This document shows positions 51,157 to 61,800 of a DNA stretch of 64,000 bases, piece by piece; the stretch's first letter is position 1; each line of letters opens with the position of its first letter. The notes under the pieces are model-generated. The model searched no databases, was not told where the DNA came from, and worked only from the letters and a program-made list of their open reading frames with translations. This stretch comes from Thelonectria olida (taxonomy: Eukaryota > Ascomycota > Sordariomycetes > Hypocreales > Nectriaceae): positions 1-64,000 of the forward strand of contig JAGPYM010000018.1 of assembly GCA_020736575.1 (NCBI GenBank), written 5' to 3'. The position numbers and the translations under genes were made by a program.

Positions 51157-52716
51157 CTAGAGAGATTCTCCTTCTTTCCCGCCAACCTTTTCTTCTTGAT
51201 GCCTGGACGAGTCGTCTTCAACCATAGCCAAATAAGTCCCCAATATTTCCGCCAGAAACCTGGTTCGGTGTTCGAAATGTTTTGGCCCCTCATTCTGTAG
51301 AAATGTCCCTGCAATACTCAAAACGATATGGCGATAGGATTCTGGTAAGGCCAAAAGCTGTGAGACTTCGATCTCGGCCCGCGTTCCTTGCTCGCCACAA
51401 AGGACCTGACGGATATCTTTGTTGTTGATAAGTCTAGTGGCAAAAGACTCAAACAGCCCATGTTCAACAAACCGATTCAGCACCATTAGCAACGACGTTG
51501 GGTCTGTTACCAATTGCATCGTAGCAGCTTCGGGGTCCTTCTTCATAACGCGCCTAGTCTCTTCTGCGAACTCAAGGGCTTGGACCAGTCCTCTTGAGTT
51601 CATCCCGATGGGGAAATTCAGGACTGGGCGGTCGTACCCTACTCTTCTTCGCCACCAAAAGTTACAGAAGTAGGAAGATATTATGACCGGGATGAGCACC
51701 ACGTATGCCCACCAGAACGTAGGTGTCAACATTGATCCAACGCCTCCAATGAGTGTGCTTGTTCCATTGATGGCAAAGAACAGCCGCATGTTGAAGCAAT
51801 ACTCTTTAACCACTGAGAGTGCGGGGGTGTCTTGAAGCTTCTTGGTAGCTGCGCTGTAGTGTGACTGTTTCTTCGTCCACATGTAGATCGCCCAGCAAAA
51901 GTTCACCAAGCCAAAGAGAGCAATCGGTGCGTTTCCAAGATAGCCAGAGAGGATGTTACTGGCCAGCCAGACCCTCCTGTTGGCTCCGCCGATGGCCATG
52001 AATGTTCCAATCGAGATGAGAACTGCACCTCCACCCATGAGCATATCCATGCCCCAACGATTGATGGCTTCGGTGTAGAGCTCGCGTGTGGTGATATCGA
52101 TTAAAACATCCAACTTTTCGGTAGATTGGCATTCCTCCAGTTGTTGAGCTCGTTGCGTCCTGAGCAGGTGGCGCTGATGCCGAAGAAACTTGACATTCTT
52201 CCAGGCCTTTCCGCCATCCCGAAGAGCGAAAATGGAAATGAGAGCGGCTACCGTGCCACCAATCGCCATGAAGACAATTGCATAAACTGGAACCGGAACA
52301 TCGTTCCAGATGTTGGCAGCAAAGTCTCCTGAGTTTGCGAGCTCAAGCAGGCCGGCGGCCCAGTGCAGGTTGTGTTCGAGCCGAATTCCCGGAAGATAGG
52401 ACCAACCTCTCCGCCCCTTGACCATTGCGACGCTATCCAAGCCAGGAGCCTTGAATTCTGTGCTGCCTGAAGCCAAACTAGTGTCTTCCGCATTGCCCGA
52501 GCAGTCGCTTGTGGGAAGAGGTGTCACAACATGTTCTGTTAGGTTTCCAGCTTGGGGTTCAGGTGGGAGATTAGGCGCCAGCATGTTAACGGGAAATGAG
52601 AGAATGCGAAATTTCGGATGTTGATTGTTGACGATTCTCAACACGCTTCTGGAAAGAAAGAGTGCCGAGTGTGCCGGACGGGGCCTCAGGTGAGCAGGTA
52701 TCGACAGCTTCGACAA
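51157..52716 (-). CDS. Multi-pass membrane protein of unknown function (519 aa or 475 aa)
   Basis: An intact single exon. ATG 52716 opens the frame; the in-frame ATG at 52584 (MLAPNLPPEPQAG) is the more natural start because the first 44 residues are basic and low in similarity to any domain. Helices: VYAIVFMAIGGTVAALISIF, MDMLMGGGAVLISIGTFMAI, APIALFGLVNFCWAIYMW, MRLFFAINGTSTLIGGVGSM and WAYVVLIPVIISSYFCNFWW. They are separated by a cytoplasmic helical loop (KFLRHQRHLLRTQRAQQLEE), and the last 160 residues are soluble and Glu/Arg-rich. I do not recognise a named family; similar integral membrane proteins of unknown role occur in many ascomycetes. It lies next to the PKS relics but is itself unbroken. 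Confidence 0.75.
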   Translation of the reverse strand: MSKLSIPAHLRPRPAHSALFLSRSVLRIVNNQHPKFRILSFPVNMLAPNLPPEPQAGNLTEHVVTPLPTSDCSGNAEDTSLASGSTEFKAPGLDSVAMVKGRRGWSYLPGIRLEHNLHWAAGLLELANSGDFAANIWNDVPVPVYAIVFMAIGGTVAALISIFALRDGGKAWKNVKFLRHQRHLLRTQRAQQLEECQSTEKLDVLIDITTRELYTEAINRWGMDMLMGGGAVLISIGTFMAIGGANRRVWLASNILSGYLGNAPIALFGLVNFCWAIYMWTKKQSHYSAATKKLQDTPALSVVKEYCFNMRLFFAINGTSTLIGGVGSMLTPTFWWAYVVLIPVIISSYFCNFWWRRRVGYDRPVLNFPIGMNSRGLVQALEFAEETRRVMKKDPEAATMQLVTDPTSLLMVLNRFVEHGLFESFATRLINNKDIRQVLCGEQGTRAEIEVSQLLALPESYRHIVLSIAGTFLQNEGPKHFEHRTRFLAEILGTYLAMVEDDSSRHQEEKVGGKEGESL

Positions 52717-54756
52717 GAGAGAACCAGCTCGGTGATGGTACGAAAGGATGGTGATAAAAAGGGGAAATACTGAAGGGAAGATGTGGAATCTAAGACAGAG
52801 AGAGTGGGTGAATGATAAGAGCCCTGTCTGTCACCACCACGCGTCTATGATTGAGAGTTATCAAGGAGAGAAACTGAAACGACGTCAAGCTTTCCTTTTC
52901 CATGCCAAGTGGTATTCATCTTGGCGCGTCCTTGTTTCCTTGGTGAAAGGCCATGGCGATTCGTCAGTCGGCGTCCCCGTGGATACAAGGCCCGATTGTT
53001 TGTGCCGAGAAGCCGGATGCTCCGCTGCCGAGCCAATGTCAAAGAAGCTGACGTACTTCAGGGCCTCCACATGGGGACCACCTACGTTATAGGGCTAAAG
53101 GGAGGCGTTTTCTTCCTGAAGCTATAATTGGTCTTAATGATACGTAGTAGTAAACTCAAATGTGTTGCGAATGAAGTGAAACTAATGACTCGCAGAGTTG
53201 TTCCAAGCTTCCATACGTTGCAACGAAAGTCTTGCCATTTGTGGTGCTGCCTCCTCCTGTGGATGCTCTCCTGACCACCGTCAATAAAGAGATGATACTC
53301 CCGGCTTTTAGATGCTTCCAATTACAATTTCCTCTCTTCGACTGCACAAATTTAGTTAGTCTTCGGACCCCATGGAGCCATTCCATCTGACGTTAGAAAA
53401 GTGACGTCAAGATGCGTTGTTTACACTAGATACCAGCATCCATTACTATCCGTGAAAGAACAATGCCTCTACGATTTGGCATTTGAACGACCGACCGTGT
53501 TGAGCGGTGGTTTCTCAACGCAACTAACGACCTTGTTTCCTCCTTCTTTGTTTCTTGGAGCCTTGGGTGGTTGACCTTTTTGTTAATTTCATGTGCTCCA
53601 TGTAAGTAAGATTCCTATTGTATTACTACCTACCTAGCTTGATACAATCTGTTAAAACAAGAAGATTAAACCACAATTGAAGGAAGATCCCAGCACTCGA
53701 TAATAGGGCCACTCATGGTGATATAAATCACTTTCGTAGATAATGATTAGGCTGGCTCAGTCGAGAACTTCTACATGGTACTAAATTCCGATGGGTTCTA
53801 ACCGGCACTGACTGCATCTCGGCTGTTACACCTCTTATCACTGAGCCATTACATTTTACACTCAAACAGGCATCAGCTTACATAAATTGCCTTGGTCGAC
53901 AAGCCCTTCCCCTTGGCGTCCAAGCACCTCACCATGGGTGTCTGAAGCGACCTTCGCCCTTGGGCAATATTTCAGCCTCGGCTGTCGAGCTGTAATAGGT
54001 GGAATCTATCGTTTCCTCCTTCACCATGGAACTTACACACCGACTCAAGTAAGGCTATACTTCCCCGGATCCCAGGTCGATCGTATTTGGCCATCGGGCG
54101 CTGGCTCCCGTGCCTTTTCCAGCTAGTGTCGTAGCCATAATCCTTCGGACCACCCATGAGCCGATCAAAGTCAACCGAATGCAACATCACGACTGACATT
54201 TGCCCTCTTGTTGGTGCGCCTATTTACCTTAGTTCGGATGCCCGGCGATGCTAATTTTTAACCTTACATCCACACGCCACGTATCATACAGCTCCCGACA
54301 GCAGACTTCCCGTTAGGCTTCGAGAATCGACTAGGACTTATCACCGACTGGCAAGGGGTCGATCGATTCCCATTCCAAGACCGATTTCCGCGTAAAGAAT
54401 CCTTCGGTATGCCGGGGGAGAGTGAATGAAGCGTCTTATTGGAGGGCAGAACATGAGTTGTTGCCCCCGGCTTCTCGGATTTATCCCTGCCTCTCCAATA
54501 ACTCGATGAAGTAGTTGTTTTCGGCTCCTCGGGTGTATCATAAATTCAATGTAACTAATCTTGCGCACTCACTGGTGGTAAATCTTTCCATCAATCATTT
54601 CACGAGGAGGACTTGGTCTCGAGATGAGAGTTAAGAATAAATATTGGCCATGCTCGAACATTGTCTCAAGCTAGACAACCCTACAGCCTCATCTCCCTCT
54701 AAGCGGCAACTACTACTCCTTTAAACCATTTTCTCGGGGCTTTGATATAGGTCAAC
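52717..54756. other. 2-kb gap, no gene supported
   Basis: Open frames are short and overlap on both strands. No motif, repeat or RNA was recognised. The last 150 bp form the pectate lyase promoter (AATAAATA-like box near 54636). Confidence 0.45.
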
Positions 54757-55573
54757 ATGCAGCTGCCTCAACTTGGGATAGGAGCCCTGGCTCTTCTTCC
54801 AACCACCTTGGCGTGCCTGGGATATGAGGGAGGCGTTCCAACTCCTACTACAACCAAGACAAACTCCAAGGTCATCACCGTTCCTGCAGGCACAGTATAT
54901 GACGGTGGTTGGGCTAAGTTCGACCGCGGCTCAGGTGCTTGTGCGGATGGAGAAGGAGGCAAGTAACTATTCTGGATCTTAACCTCGTCACCTACGCTAA
55001 CTCGTGTTCAGGTGATGCCGATGCTGTATTTCTTCTTGAGTCTGGTGCCACTCTTCAAAATGTGATCATTGGCAAGAACCAGCAGGAAGGCGTTCACTGC
55101 AACGGCCCTTGCACCCTTAAGTTTGTCTGGTTTGAAGACGTCTGCGAGGATGCTATCACAATTGTACGTGCTTTCCGTGAATGAATTCCGAAGATATCAT
55201 CCTTATACGGTGTTCATAGAAAAATGATGTCAAAGGCCAAGAGACTTGGATTATCGGCGGCGGGGCCTATCATGCCTCGGACAAGATTATTCAACATAAC
55301 GGTTGCGGAACTGTCAACATTATCAACTTCTATGCTGAAGACTATGGCAAGGTCTATCGTTCCTGCGGCAACTGCAGCAAGCAGTGTCAGAGGAATGTCT
55401 ACGTTGAAGGCACTACCGCGTATGACGGTGGGGAGGTCGTGGGCATCAACTCTAACTATGGTGACACGGCTACACTGAAGAATGTCTGCACTGACGCTGA
55501 TCACCCTTGTGTCATGTATGAGGGATGTGCTGGTGGTTGTGAGCCTAAGAAGGTTGGGTACTGTTCTGGTTAG
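54757..55573 (+). CDS. Pectate lyase, polysaccharide lyase family 3 (235 aa)
   Basis: Exons 54757-54958, 55012-55163 and 55220-55573 (introns of 53 and 56 nt) make 236 codons. Intron 1 has a GC donor (GGAG|GCAAGT). A signal peptide ([19 protein letters not shown]) is followed by the PL3 core: [58 protein letters not shown] with the acidic Ca-binding cluster, [65 protein letters not shown] and [15 protein letters not shown]. Length and order match secreted fungal PL3 enzymes, which cleave polygalacturonate by beta-elimination with Ca2+. The product is extracellular and acts on plant cell-wall pectin. Confidence 0.92.
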
Positions 55574-55983
55574 TTTGGCTCCTATAGCAAGGAGTTCGAA
55601 CGGCATGACGGAACTTTGCTGGTGATGAGATGTAATGACTTTATGATCTTTTGAAGAGGCGAGGACGAGTCTTGTATTCACATTACACTCTTTTGGCAGA
55701 ACTCTTGTTGGATTTACTATTCGATTACTAAGATAGCAATTCATGATTATGAGATATCTCACCTATTGCGTACCACCTCGCCTCGAGTGACTGGCGGTCG
55801 ATAAAGTACCTAATTAGTGCCGGTAAAGGAGAAGTGCATGTACATTGTCGAACCTGTGATGCAGACCCAGAATGATTCACATAATAAGTCCACCTTGATG
55901 ATGTTATTGTATCTACCTATCCATGTTTACAATAGTGAAGAGTCGGTTTCATACAATACACATGCTCATGGAGCAGGTCGTTG
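55574..55983. other. Convergent 3' gap, no gene seen
   Basis: 410 bp between the stops of the pectate lyase (+) and the zinc-cluster regulator (-). Confidence 0.5.
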
Positions 55984-57715
55984 TCAAGAGATGACACTGA
56001 AATTCGCCCTGATCATATCCCAACTCCAATTCGTTGTCTCATCTCGATATAAAAACTCAACACTCGCACCAGGGTTGTCCGGTAGTTGCACACGGACATC
56101 TTGAATTCTACAGGATTCTGCCACTGGGGAGGTACGCAACACCTCGCTAGACCCAGAATCACTATCGAGAATGAAATTTGCGAGGTCCCCCGTTTCTTCA
56201 ATGGCAATGACCTTCTCGGCGATAGATGCGACCATATTGGAATCCCAGATCCCTTCACGGTGAGGCACAAGTCTAAGCAACTCGACAGCTTGTAGTCGGA
56301 GCTTAGGGTCTCTGCATTTCAGTGCTGTGTAGTAGAGTGGCGGGATCCAGCCCATGTCGGCTATCGACTGCGACTTGTCCGTATAGTGATTCTGCAGATC
56401 CTGAAGGATAGCAACCGACTTGACAATGCGGCGTAATTCTTCTGCTTCGATCATGATTGAACGAAATCTGTCGGTGTGGCTGTCCAACGCAGCACCTGAA
56501 ATCGAACCAGCTGCCGTATTCACCATGACGGTCGCCATGGTGTGATATACATGCAGTAGGCGATACCCAAAGACCTCCCGAAAAGGCATTGAAGTTTTGA
56601 TTGTGGCTGTGGATAGATTATAGGCCATGTCCCAGGAGTCAAGCCTATCTCTAAGTCGTTGTTGTTTGTAGAGAAGCTTTGAATAACAACCAACACTATC
56701 CTCGATACTGTGGCGACGAAATTGATCTTCCAGTTGCATAACCTCGTTCATGAGATGATCGAGCTGTTCTCTGGCCTGTTCAACGGATTTAAAGGCTTTG
56801 TCCACAGGTTCGGGTTCACCAACTTGCAATGCGAAGTCAACTGTGTGATTCAGGGGTGAGAGGAGCGCGACTTGCACCTGGATCCTCGAAAAAGCCTCGA
56901 GGATTCCGTCCTCAACCCTCTGAATAGATGATTTTGAGAGAGACACTCCAGAACTGGTTGTACTTGGAGGGTTGTGCGCCTCTGAAATCAACCGCAGACC
57001 GTTTTTGAGGTGGCCGTGAGCGGCCCTGTAATGGCCACGGAGAAACTCGAGAAAAATGAAAACAAGGCAGCTGAGGAGGACAACATTGACGTTTGGTTGA
57101 GCTCCGCCTGCAGACTGAGGCAGTAGATGCTTAATGGCCTTTCCATACTGGCGGAGAACAAATTGCTCTTGATCATCCGGCGACAGTTCAATTGTTTTTG
57201 AGCGTTCCTGCGCAGAGACGTCTCGCCTCTGAACAGAACTGAGGGCCAGCACCGCATGACGGACAGCAGGCTCGTCAAAACATGCCTGGAACACTAATTT
57301 GTCCCAGAATGCAGATCGAAAAATCCCTCGCAGCTTCTTGACTGTTCTCAAAGTAAACCACTCAAGACATTCGCATTCTGTGGCATTCAGGTTGTGGGGT
57401 GGTATGTTTCTGGCTGGATGTAATACAACGACATGACCTTGGTTAACAGGGCGGCTATGGGAGCGTTCCTCGCCTCCCCCGCCCCAGATACCGTAGCCGT
57501 CGCATTTTCGACCTGTTGAGACGCATCTATGACAGGCAGGCCGACCCTCGTCGCACTTGACCTTGCGGATTCTGAGAAACGGCTGGTGAGCAATCAAGCA
57601 ACTCAAAGGAGGGACTATCGACTCACTTGCACGTACGACACCCCGATTTCACATTTTTTCTCCTTGGTTGAGCTGAGCCCAAGGCTGAACTAGACGGAGT
57701 ATGTCTTTGGCCCAT
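55984..57715 (-). CDS. Zn(II)2Cys6 transcription factor (558 aa)
   Basis: Exons 57715-57627 and 57571-55984 with a 55-nt intron inside the zinc cluster (GTGAGT ... CTCAG) make 559 codons. Splicing restores CRTC-KIRKVK-CDEGRPACHRCVSTGRKC, a standard C-x2-C-x6-C-x6-C-x2-C-x6-C cluster at about residues 26-53, preceded by a basic stretch. An intron at this point is a common conserved position in this family. The rest is helical (CLVFIFLEFLRGHYRAAHGH, LKNGLRLISEAHN, EQLDHLMNEVMQLEDQFRRH), as in regulators with the DUF3468-like middle region. It is convergent with the pectate lyase and lies upstream of the amino acid permease. Either could be a target, but no evidence links them. Confidence 0.85.
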
Positions 57716-58142
57716 CACAAGAGGGCCTCGGGGTGAGTGCTGCCGTCGTTGAGTTGCTGACCAGACCTTACTTCTTGATGTTGAATGCTTCGAAAGGTGG
57801 AGATGAGAGGAGCGGAGGCGACATTGGCTGATTGGCCAGACTCCGTGTCGCTAAATCTCATTATGTCATCGCTGCATAAACCAATAGCTCGTGTTTAATC
57901 TCAAGTTGATATGCTCAGATAAGAATTTGGAGGCTGAAGAGTTGGAAGCATGAGCGTCTATTTGTGCACCATTTTGAGATAGTCTATATATACTTATTAA
58001 TCTATCATGCCAAATATGTTCTTTTTTCATCCAATATGTACTGATAACCACAAACCATAGGCATTCACCTTTTCCACACAAGCCCCGCGTTGACTCTCAA
58101 CAGTAACATGAGCATTGTCTAATTATCCAGAGGTACATGCGA
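57716..58142. other. Gap between regulator and permease
   Basis: 427 bp: promoter of the regulator and 3' flank of the permease. No other feature was seen. Confidence 0.5.
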
Positions 58143-59995
58143 CTACACGAGGTAGTTGGCCACACGTCGGGCAGTGCTCTTGGGCCCTTTCTGGCCCTCG
58201 TGGTGCTCAAAGTAGCGTCCAGACCAAAGATCGATATCCTTGGCTCGGGCAAACTATGAAATCCAATCGTTAGCAACCAGAGCCTATCATTCTACTTCAC
58301 AGGTTGGGAGGTTTGGTCCATATTTACCTTGGTTTTATACACAATTTTCCAGACAATGATGGGCACAATAAAGATGGGGATGCCAATGTAAGTTGACACA
58401 AAGTCAGCAGTAGCCCAGTTTCCCTTAAGAAAGACTGGGAAGCCCGCAACAAAGGTGATGATGGTTGAGCCAATGAATCCGAACCACGCGGTGTAGGGCT
58501 GCCACGGAGACTTCCAAGGCAAGGAATCACGGCTCACACCTTGGACCTTGAGGGCACGATGGAAACGGATGTAACAGACGCAGAGCGTAGCCCAGGCGAT
58601 CAATCCAGCAACAGTACTGAGGTTAAGTAACCATGTAAAGGCTTGTGCTGCGCCGCCAGAGCCAAGACCTATCAACAACGGTTAGCATATCAATGAGGGA
58701 AAGCCTCTTCTTTGGGTGAAAGTACTCACTCAAGTAGGCCAGAGGACCAAAAAGCCAAGCGGTAATCACAGCAACCCAGGGTACGCCATTCTTCCATGTA
58801 CGACCAAAAACTTGCGGCAATTGCCTATCGGTGGTCATGGCCACTATCATGCGAGAGCCAACCCAGCAGTACGAGTTGCCGGCGGACCAAGCAGAAATGA
58901 GGATACAGGCATTGACAATTGAAGGCAAGACCTTGATCCCCGACTGCTTAATGGCGATGACCCAGGGCGAGCTGTTTGCATTCCCAGATCCCGACACCAG
59001 ATCGGCGTTTCGGGGGTCGACAATTAGCCCGATGAGTAGCGCTCCAAGAATGTAGAATACCCCGATTCTGTAGGTCACTCGGCTGGCAGCTTTGGGAATC
59101 GATCGATGGGGGTTCACTGACTCGGCAGCGCTGATGACAACAGTCTCAACGCCGACGAACGAGAAAGACGCGTTAACAAAGGCTGAAAGGAAACCGAGAA
59201 AGTGGCCAGTGGCTCCCTGGATACCGTTATACTCGACCCAGGCTCCAGGGTTGTTCCAGTAGCGAAAGCCGATCGCATCATGGTTAGGACCGCCACCAGA
59301 AGTAATGACAATTGCAACAATAACGAGGCCAATGAAGCAGAGAACTTTGATCGCTCCAGTGACAACTTCCGTTTCGCCATAAAACCGTACGTTGCAGAGA
59401 TTAATCGCTAGGATGAGAACAAGCCCAATGCTGATAACAACTGCTGGAGAAATATCGCTCCAGTAGCTGACTAGAACTGCTGCGGCTGAAACCTCTGATG
59501 CAATAGCGATGGTGTAGCAGTATCCATAGGAGATGGCCAACGAGAAACCCACGGCTGGGTCGATGAATCGGGTGGCCCAGTGCGGGAAAGAACCAGCTGT
59601 AGGAATCTAGGCTCAATCAACGATGAGGAATAACGGAAAGGGAGTATTCGTCGACGACTCACCACTGTGGCCAGCTCAGAGATGCTCTGCATGACGCACC
59701 ACAGAACCGCTCCAACAACAACATATGCCAGAAACAAGCCAGCCGGTCCAGCCTTGGCGTACGCAGCTCCAGTTCCGACGAATAGACCCGTACCGATTCC
59801 ACTGCAAAAACCAATCATGGTGACCTGGTAGTCTCGAAGTCGACGCTGCGTTGCGCCTTGACCACCGACATTGAGCTGAGGCTCGCGCTTGGAGTCGTGA
59901 GTCTCGAGAACGGGCTCAGCGTGCTGGATTTTCTCGATTGCATCCTGGTCCTGGCCCAGCGGATGCCGGCTTGGTGAATGAGAGTTGATATCCAT
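58143..59995 (-). CDS. Amino acid permease, yeast AAT family (553 aa)
   Basis: Exons 59995-59663, 59606-58730, 58668-58328 and 58253-58143 (introns of 56, 61 and 74 nt) make 554 codons. The start at ATG 59995 (MDINSHSPSRHPLG) leaves a hydrophilic tail of about 50 residues before RLRDYQVTMIGFCSGIGTGL in helix 1. Other AAT hallmarks are GAAYAKAGPAGLFLAYVVVG, ELATVIPTAGSFPHWATRFI spanning intron 1, DPAVGFSLAISYGYCYTIAI, NVRFYGETEVVTGAIKVLCF, IGFRYWNNPGA, SFSFVGVETVVISAAESVNP and SYCWVGSRMIVAMTTDRQLP. About 12 helices are expected, in the plasma membrane, for proton-coupled amino acid uptake. Intron 3 removes an early stop and adds a 36-residue C-terminal tail. Confidence 0.88.
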
Positions 59996-60570
59996 GACTG
60001 CAATGCCAGGGTTGCTGCGATGGAGAGTTGGTGGACGAACACAGCATGTATAAGAACAAAAAAAGCCAAGCAAGCCACTCATGCAGGTCCTGCAGGTCCT
60101 GCAGGTGTTTCGGGAACGATGGCCTTCGTTTGAGTTTTCCAGAAGCCGATTGCGCCATCGCTAGGTGCGGCATATTCAATTTCTCTTGGTCAAGTGTCTG
60201 CCGATGGTGGGTACATTGCTCCGTCCCTGACTTTGGCCACTTACGATTCATCCACCTGTTGCGAGTCTCGGCCGCGATGGCCCACCTCTGCAGTGGAACT
60301 GTGAGATGATCAAAAGGGTTCATGCAAGAGAGGCAAATGCTGTCATAGCTTAGGGTATTGCAGAAGAAGTTTATATTGTCGATCAGGTTTTCCTTGGGAT
60401 GTGCAGAGGAGGCGTGGTTTGTCGTGTTTGGAACAGGTGTCTGCGACTTCGCGACAGAGACTAAATTGTGGTGAAGACTATATTTCTCGCTTTGGGGTGT
60501 CTGTTTCCAAGTGAAAGTCTACCTGTGGCATGCATCCGTATAGTGCACAGCAACACTCCTGCGACGCCTG
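59996..60570. other. Gap between permease start and the NmrA-like gene
   Basis: 575 bp holding the permease promoter and leader and the 3' flank of the NmrA-like gene. It includes a short 9-bp repeat at 60082-60107. Confidence 0.5.
60082..60107. repeat. Three 9-bp units (TGCAGGTCC) in the permease leader
   Basis: TGCAGGTCC occurs twice in tandem, followed by a partial third copy (TGCAGGTG). It lies 87-112 bp upstream of the permease ATG. Each unit holds a PstI-like CTGCAG at the joint, so the tract is palindromic at each boundary. Confidence 0.7.
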
Positions 60571-61396
60571 CTATTCTGCCAGTTTGCTCAAAGACGGCAT
60601 CTTCGAGAAGCACGCCTCAGACTCCATGTTGTCGACCATCCACTTCGTCAAGGCCGCTCGCTTGATGGAGCTTGACCACCCTTTCTCTCCAACTGGTCCC
60701 ACATAGGTTTCTTCTCCCCTGTCGGCTTTCCAACTCGCCTCGTCGGCCTCCCCGGGGATCTGAGCGATGCGAAAAACAGTCCAATCTAGATCGATGGCGT
60801 TTTTCTCGAAAGCTATTGCGAGATTTTGCATGTTTTTATATATCGCTGAAGCGAATAGCCTCATAAACACGGATACCATGGTTTGGAACATTGTCCAGCG
60901 ATCCTCCGGACGTGAGATGGAAATAGTGCCCATTGCGATGATCCGGCGCACCCCAAATTTTCGCATAAGGGGAAAAACTGAACCAAGATATTGGGTGGCG
61001 AAAACATCAGGCTCAATTTTCTTGTCGGCAATGTTGGGTCCGAGAAGGGACAGGACAACAGAGGTTTCGGCCATGGCTTCTGAAAGAGCCCTCAAATTGC
61101 TTATTTCGCCCTTGACGATCTTGCAGCGATCGGATTAGTAAGAAAAACGCCGACTATAGGGTAATTGGGATGGAGGCTTCATGGAGAAGACTGAGTGCGT
61201 GCAACCCAACCACGTGCTCCGTAGTTCGTACCTTGACCAGAGGGTGGGAAGAGATGTCTTGTGGTATCTTGGAGGGATTGCGGGCATAGGCAACGATGGG
61301 ATACTTGCGATGTATCAACTCTCGCAAGAGACAAATACCAGCCGGGCCAGTAGCACCGAGTACAAGCACGCGTTCTAATTTAGAAGAATCGCTCAT
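60571..61396 (-). CDS. NAD(P)-binding NmrA/SDR-like protein (237 aa)
   Basis: Exons 61396-61232 and 61119-60571 with a 112-nt intron make 238 codons, joining HPLVK to IVKGEISNLRALSEAM. The Rossmann motif VLVLGATGPAGICLLRELIH is at about residues 10-29, with GATGxxG of the atypical short-chain dehydrogenase/NmrA-like group. Further on are SVVLSLLGPN, RRIIAMGTISI, IDLDWTVFRIAQIPG and a C-terminal helix KWMVDN. The Tyr-x3-Lys of classical SDR enzymes is not seen at its usual place, so the protein may bind NAD(P) as a sensor or act as an isomerase or reductase of the atypical type. It diverges from the Zn2Cys6 gene at 61801. Confidence 0.8.
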
Positions 61397-61800
61397 CTTC
61401 TCGAATTGGGAACTGTTGTGTAGCGGTGAGACAATTGGAACAGCTGGAATAGAGAGTGCTCCCGATGTTATATAGAAACCGACATATCATCTTTGATTGC
61501 AACATACCCACAAGTTGGTATCTCTAATGAGTGATTGTATCGCCCTGCAAAAAGCGGCGGGGATGATATCCCGCCCAGACTCGTTCGCGCGCGGGGCCGT
61601 TTCCGCGCGGCGTCTTATCCGCGCGAGCAAAAATCCCAGCGGCGTTGAGCCCGAGCGTGAACAAGATCGAGCGGAAAATACAAAAGGGGCACTTCTCTCT
61701 GCCTATTCTGGCTGCGCCCATACCATCGTGTCACCCTGCCATAGCCGATAATGCTCAACTAGGCATTCACAAGTCCACGGCCCATGTCGACCCAAAGAAA
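61397..61800. promoter_or_regulatory. Divergent promoter between NmrA-like and Zn2Cys6 genes
   Basis: 404 bp between start codons. On the minus strand CTATATAAC (about 61467-61475) lies some 70 nt upstream of the NmrA-like ATG. On the plus strand an in-frame ATG at 61645 would add 52 residues to the regulator; these lack domain similarity, so 61801 is preferred. Confidence 0.5.

Noticed and set aside
55214..55762. 182-codon minus-strand frame
   Set aside because: Antisense shadow of the last pectate lyase exon.
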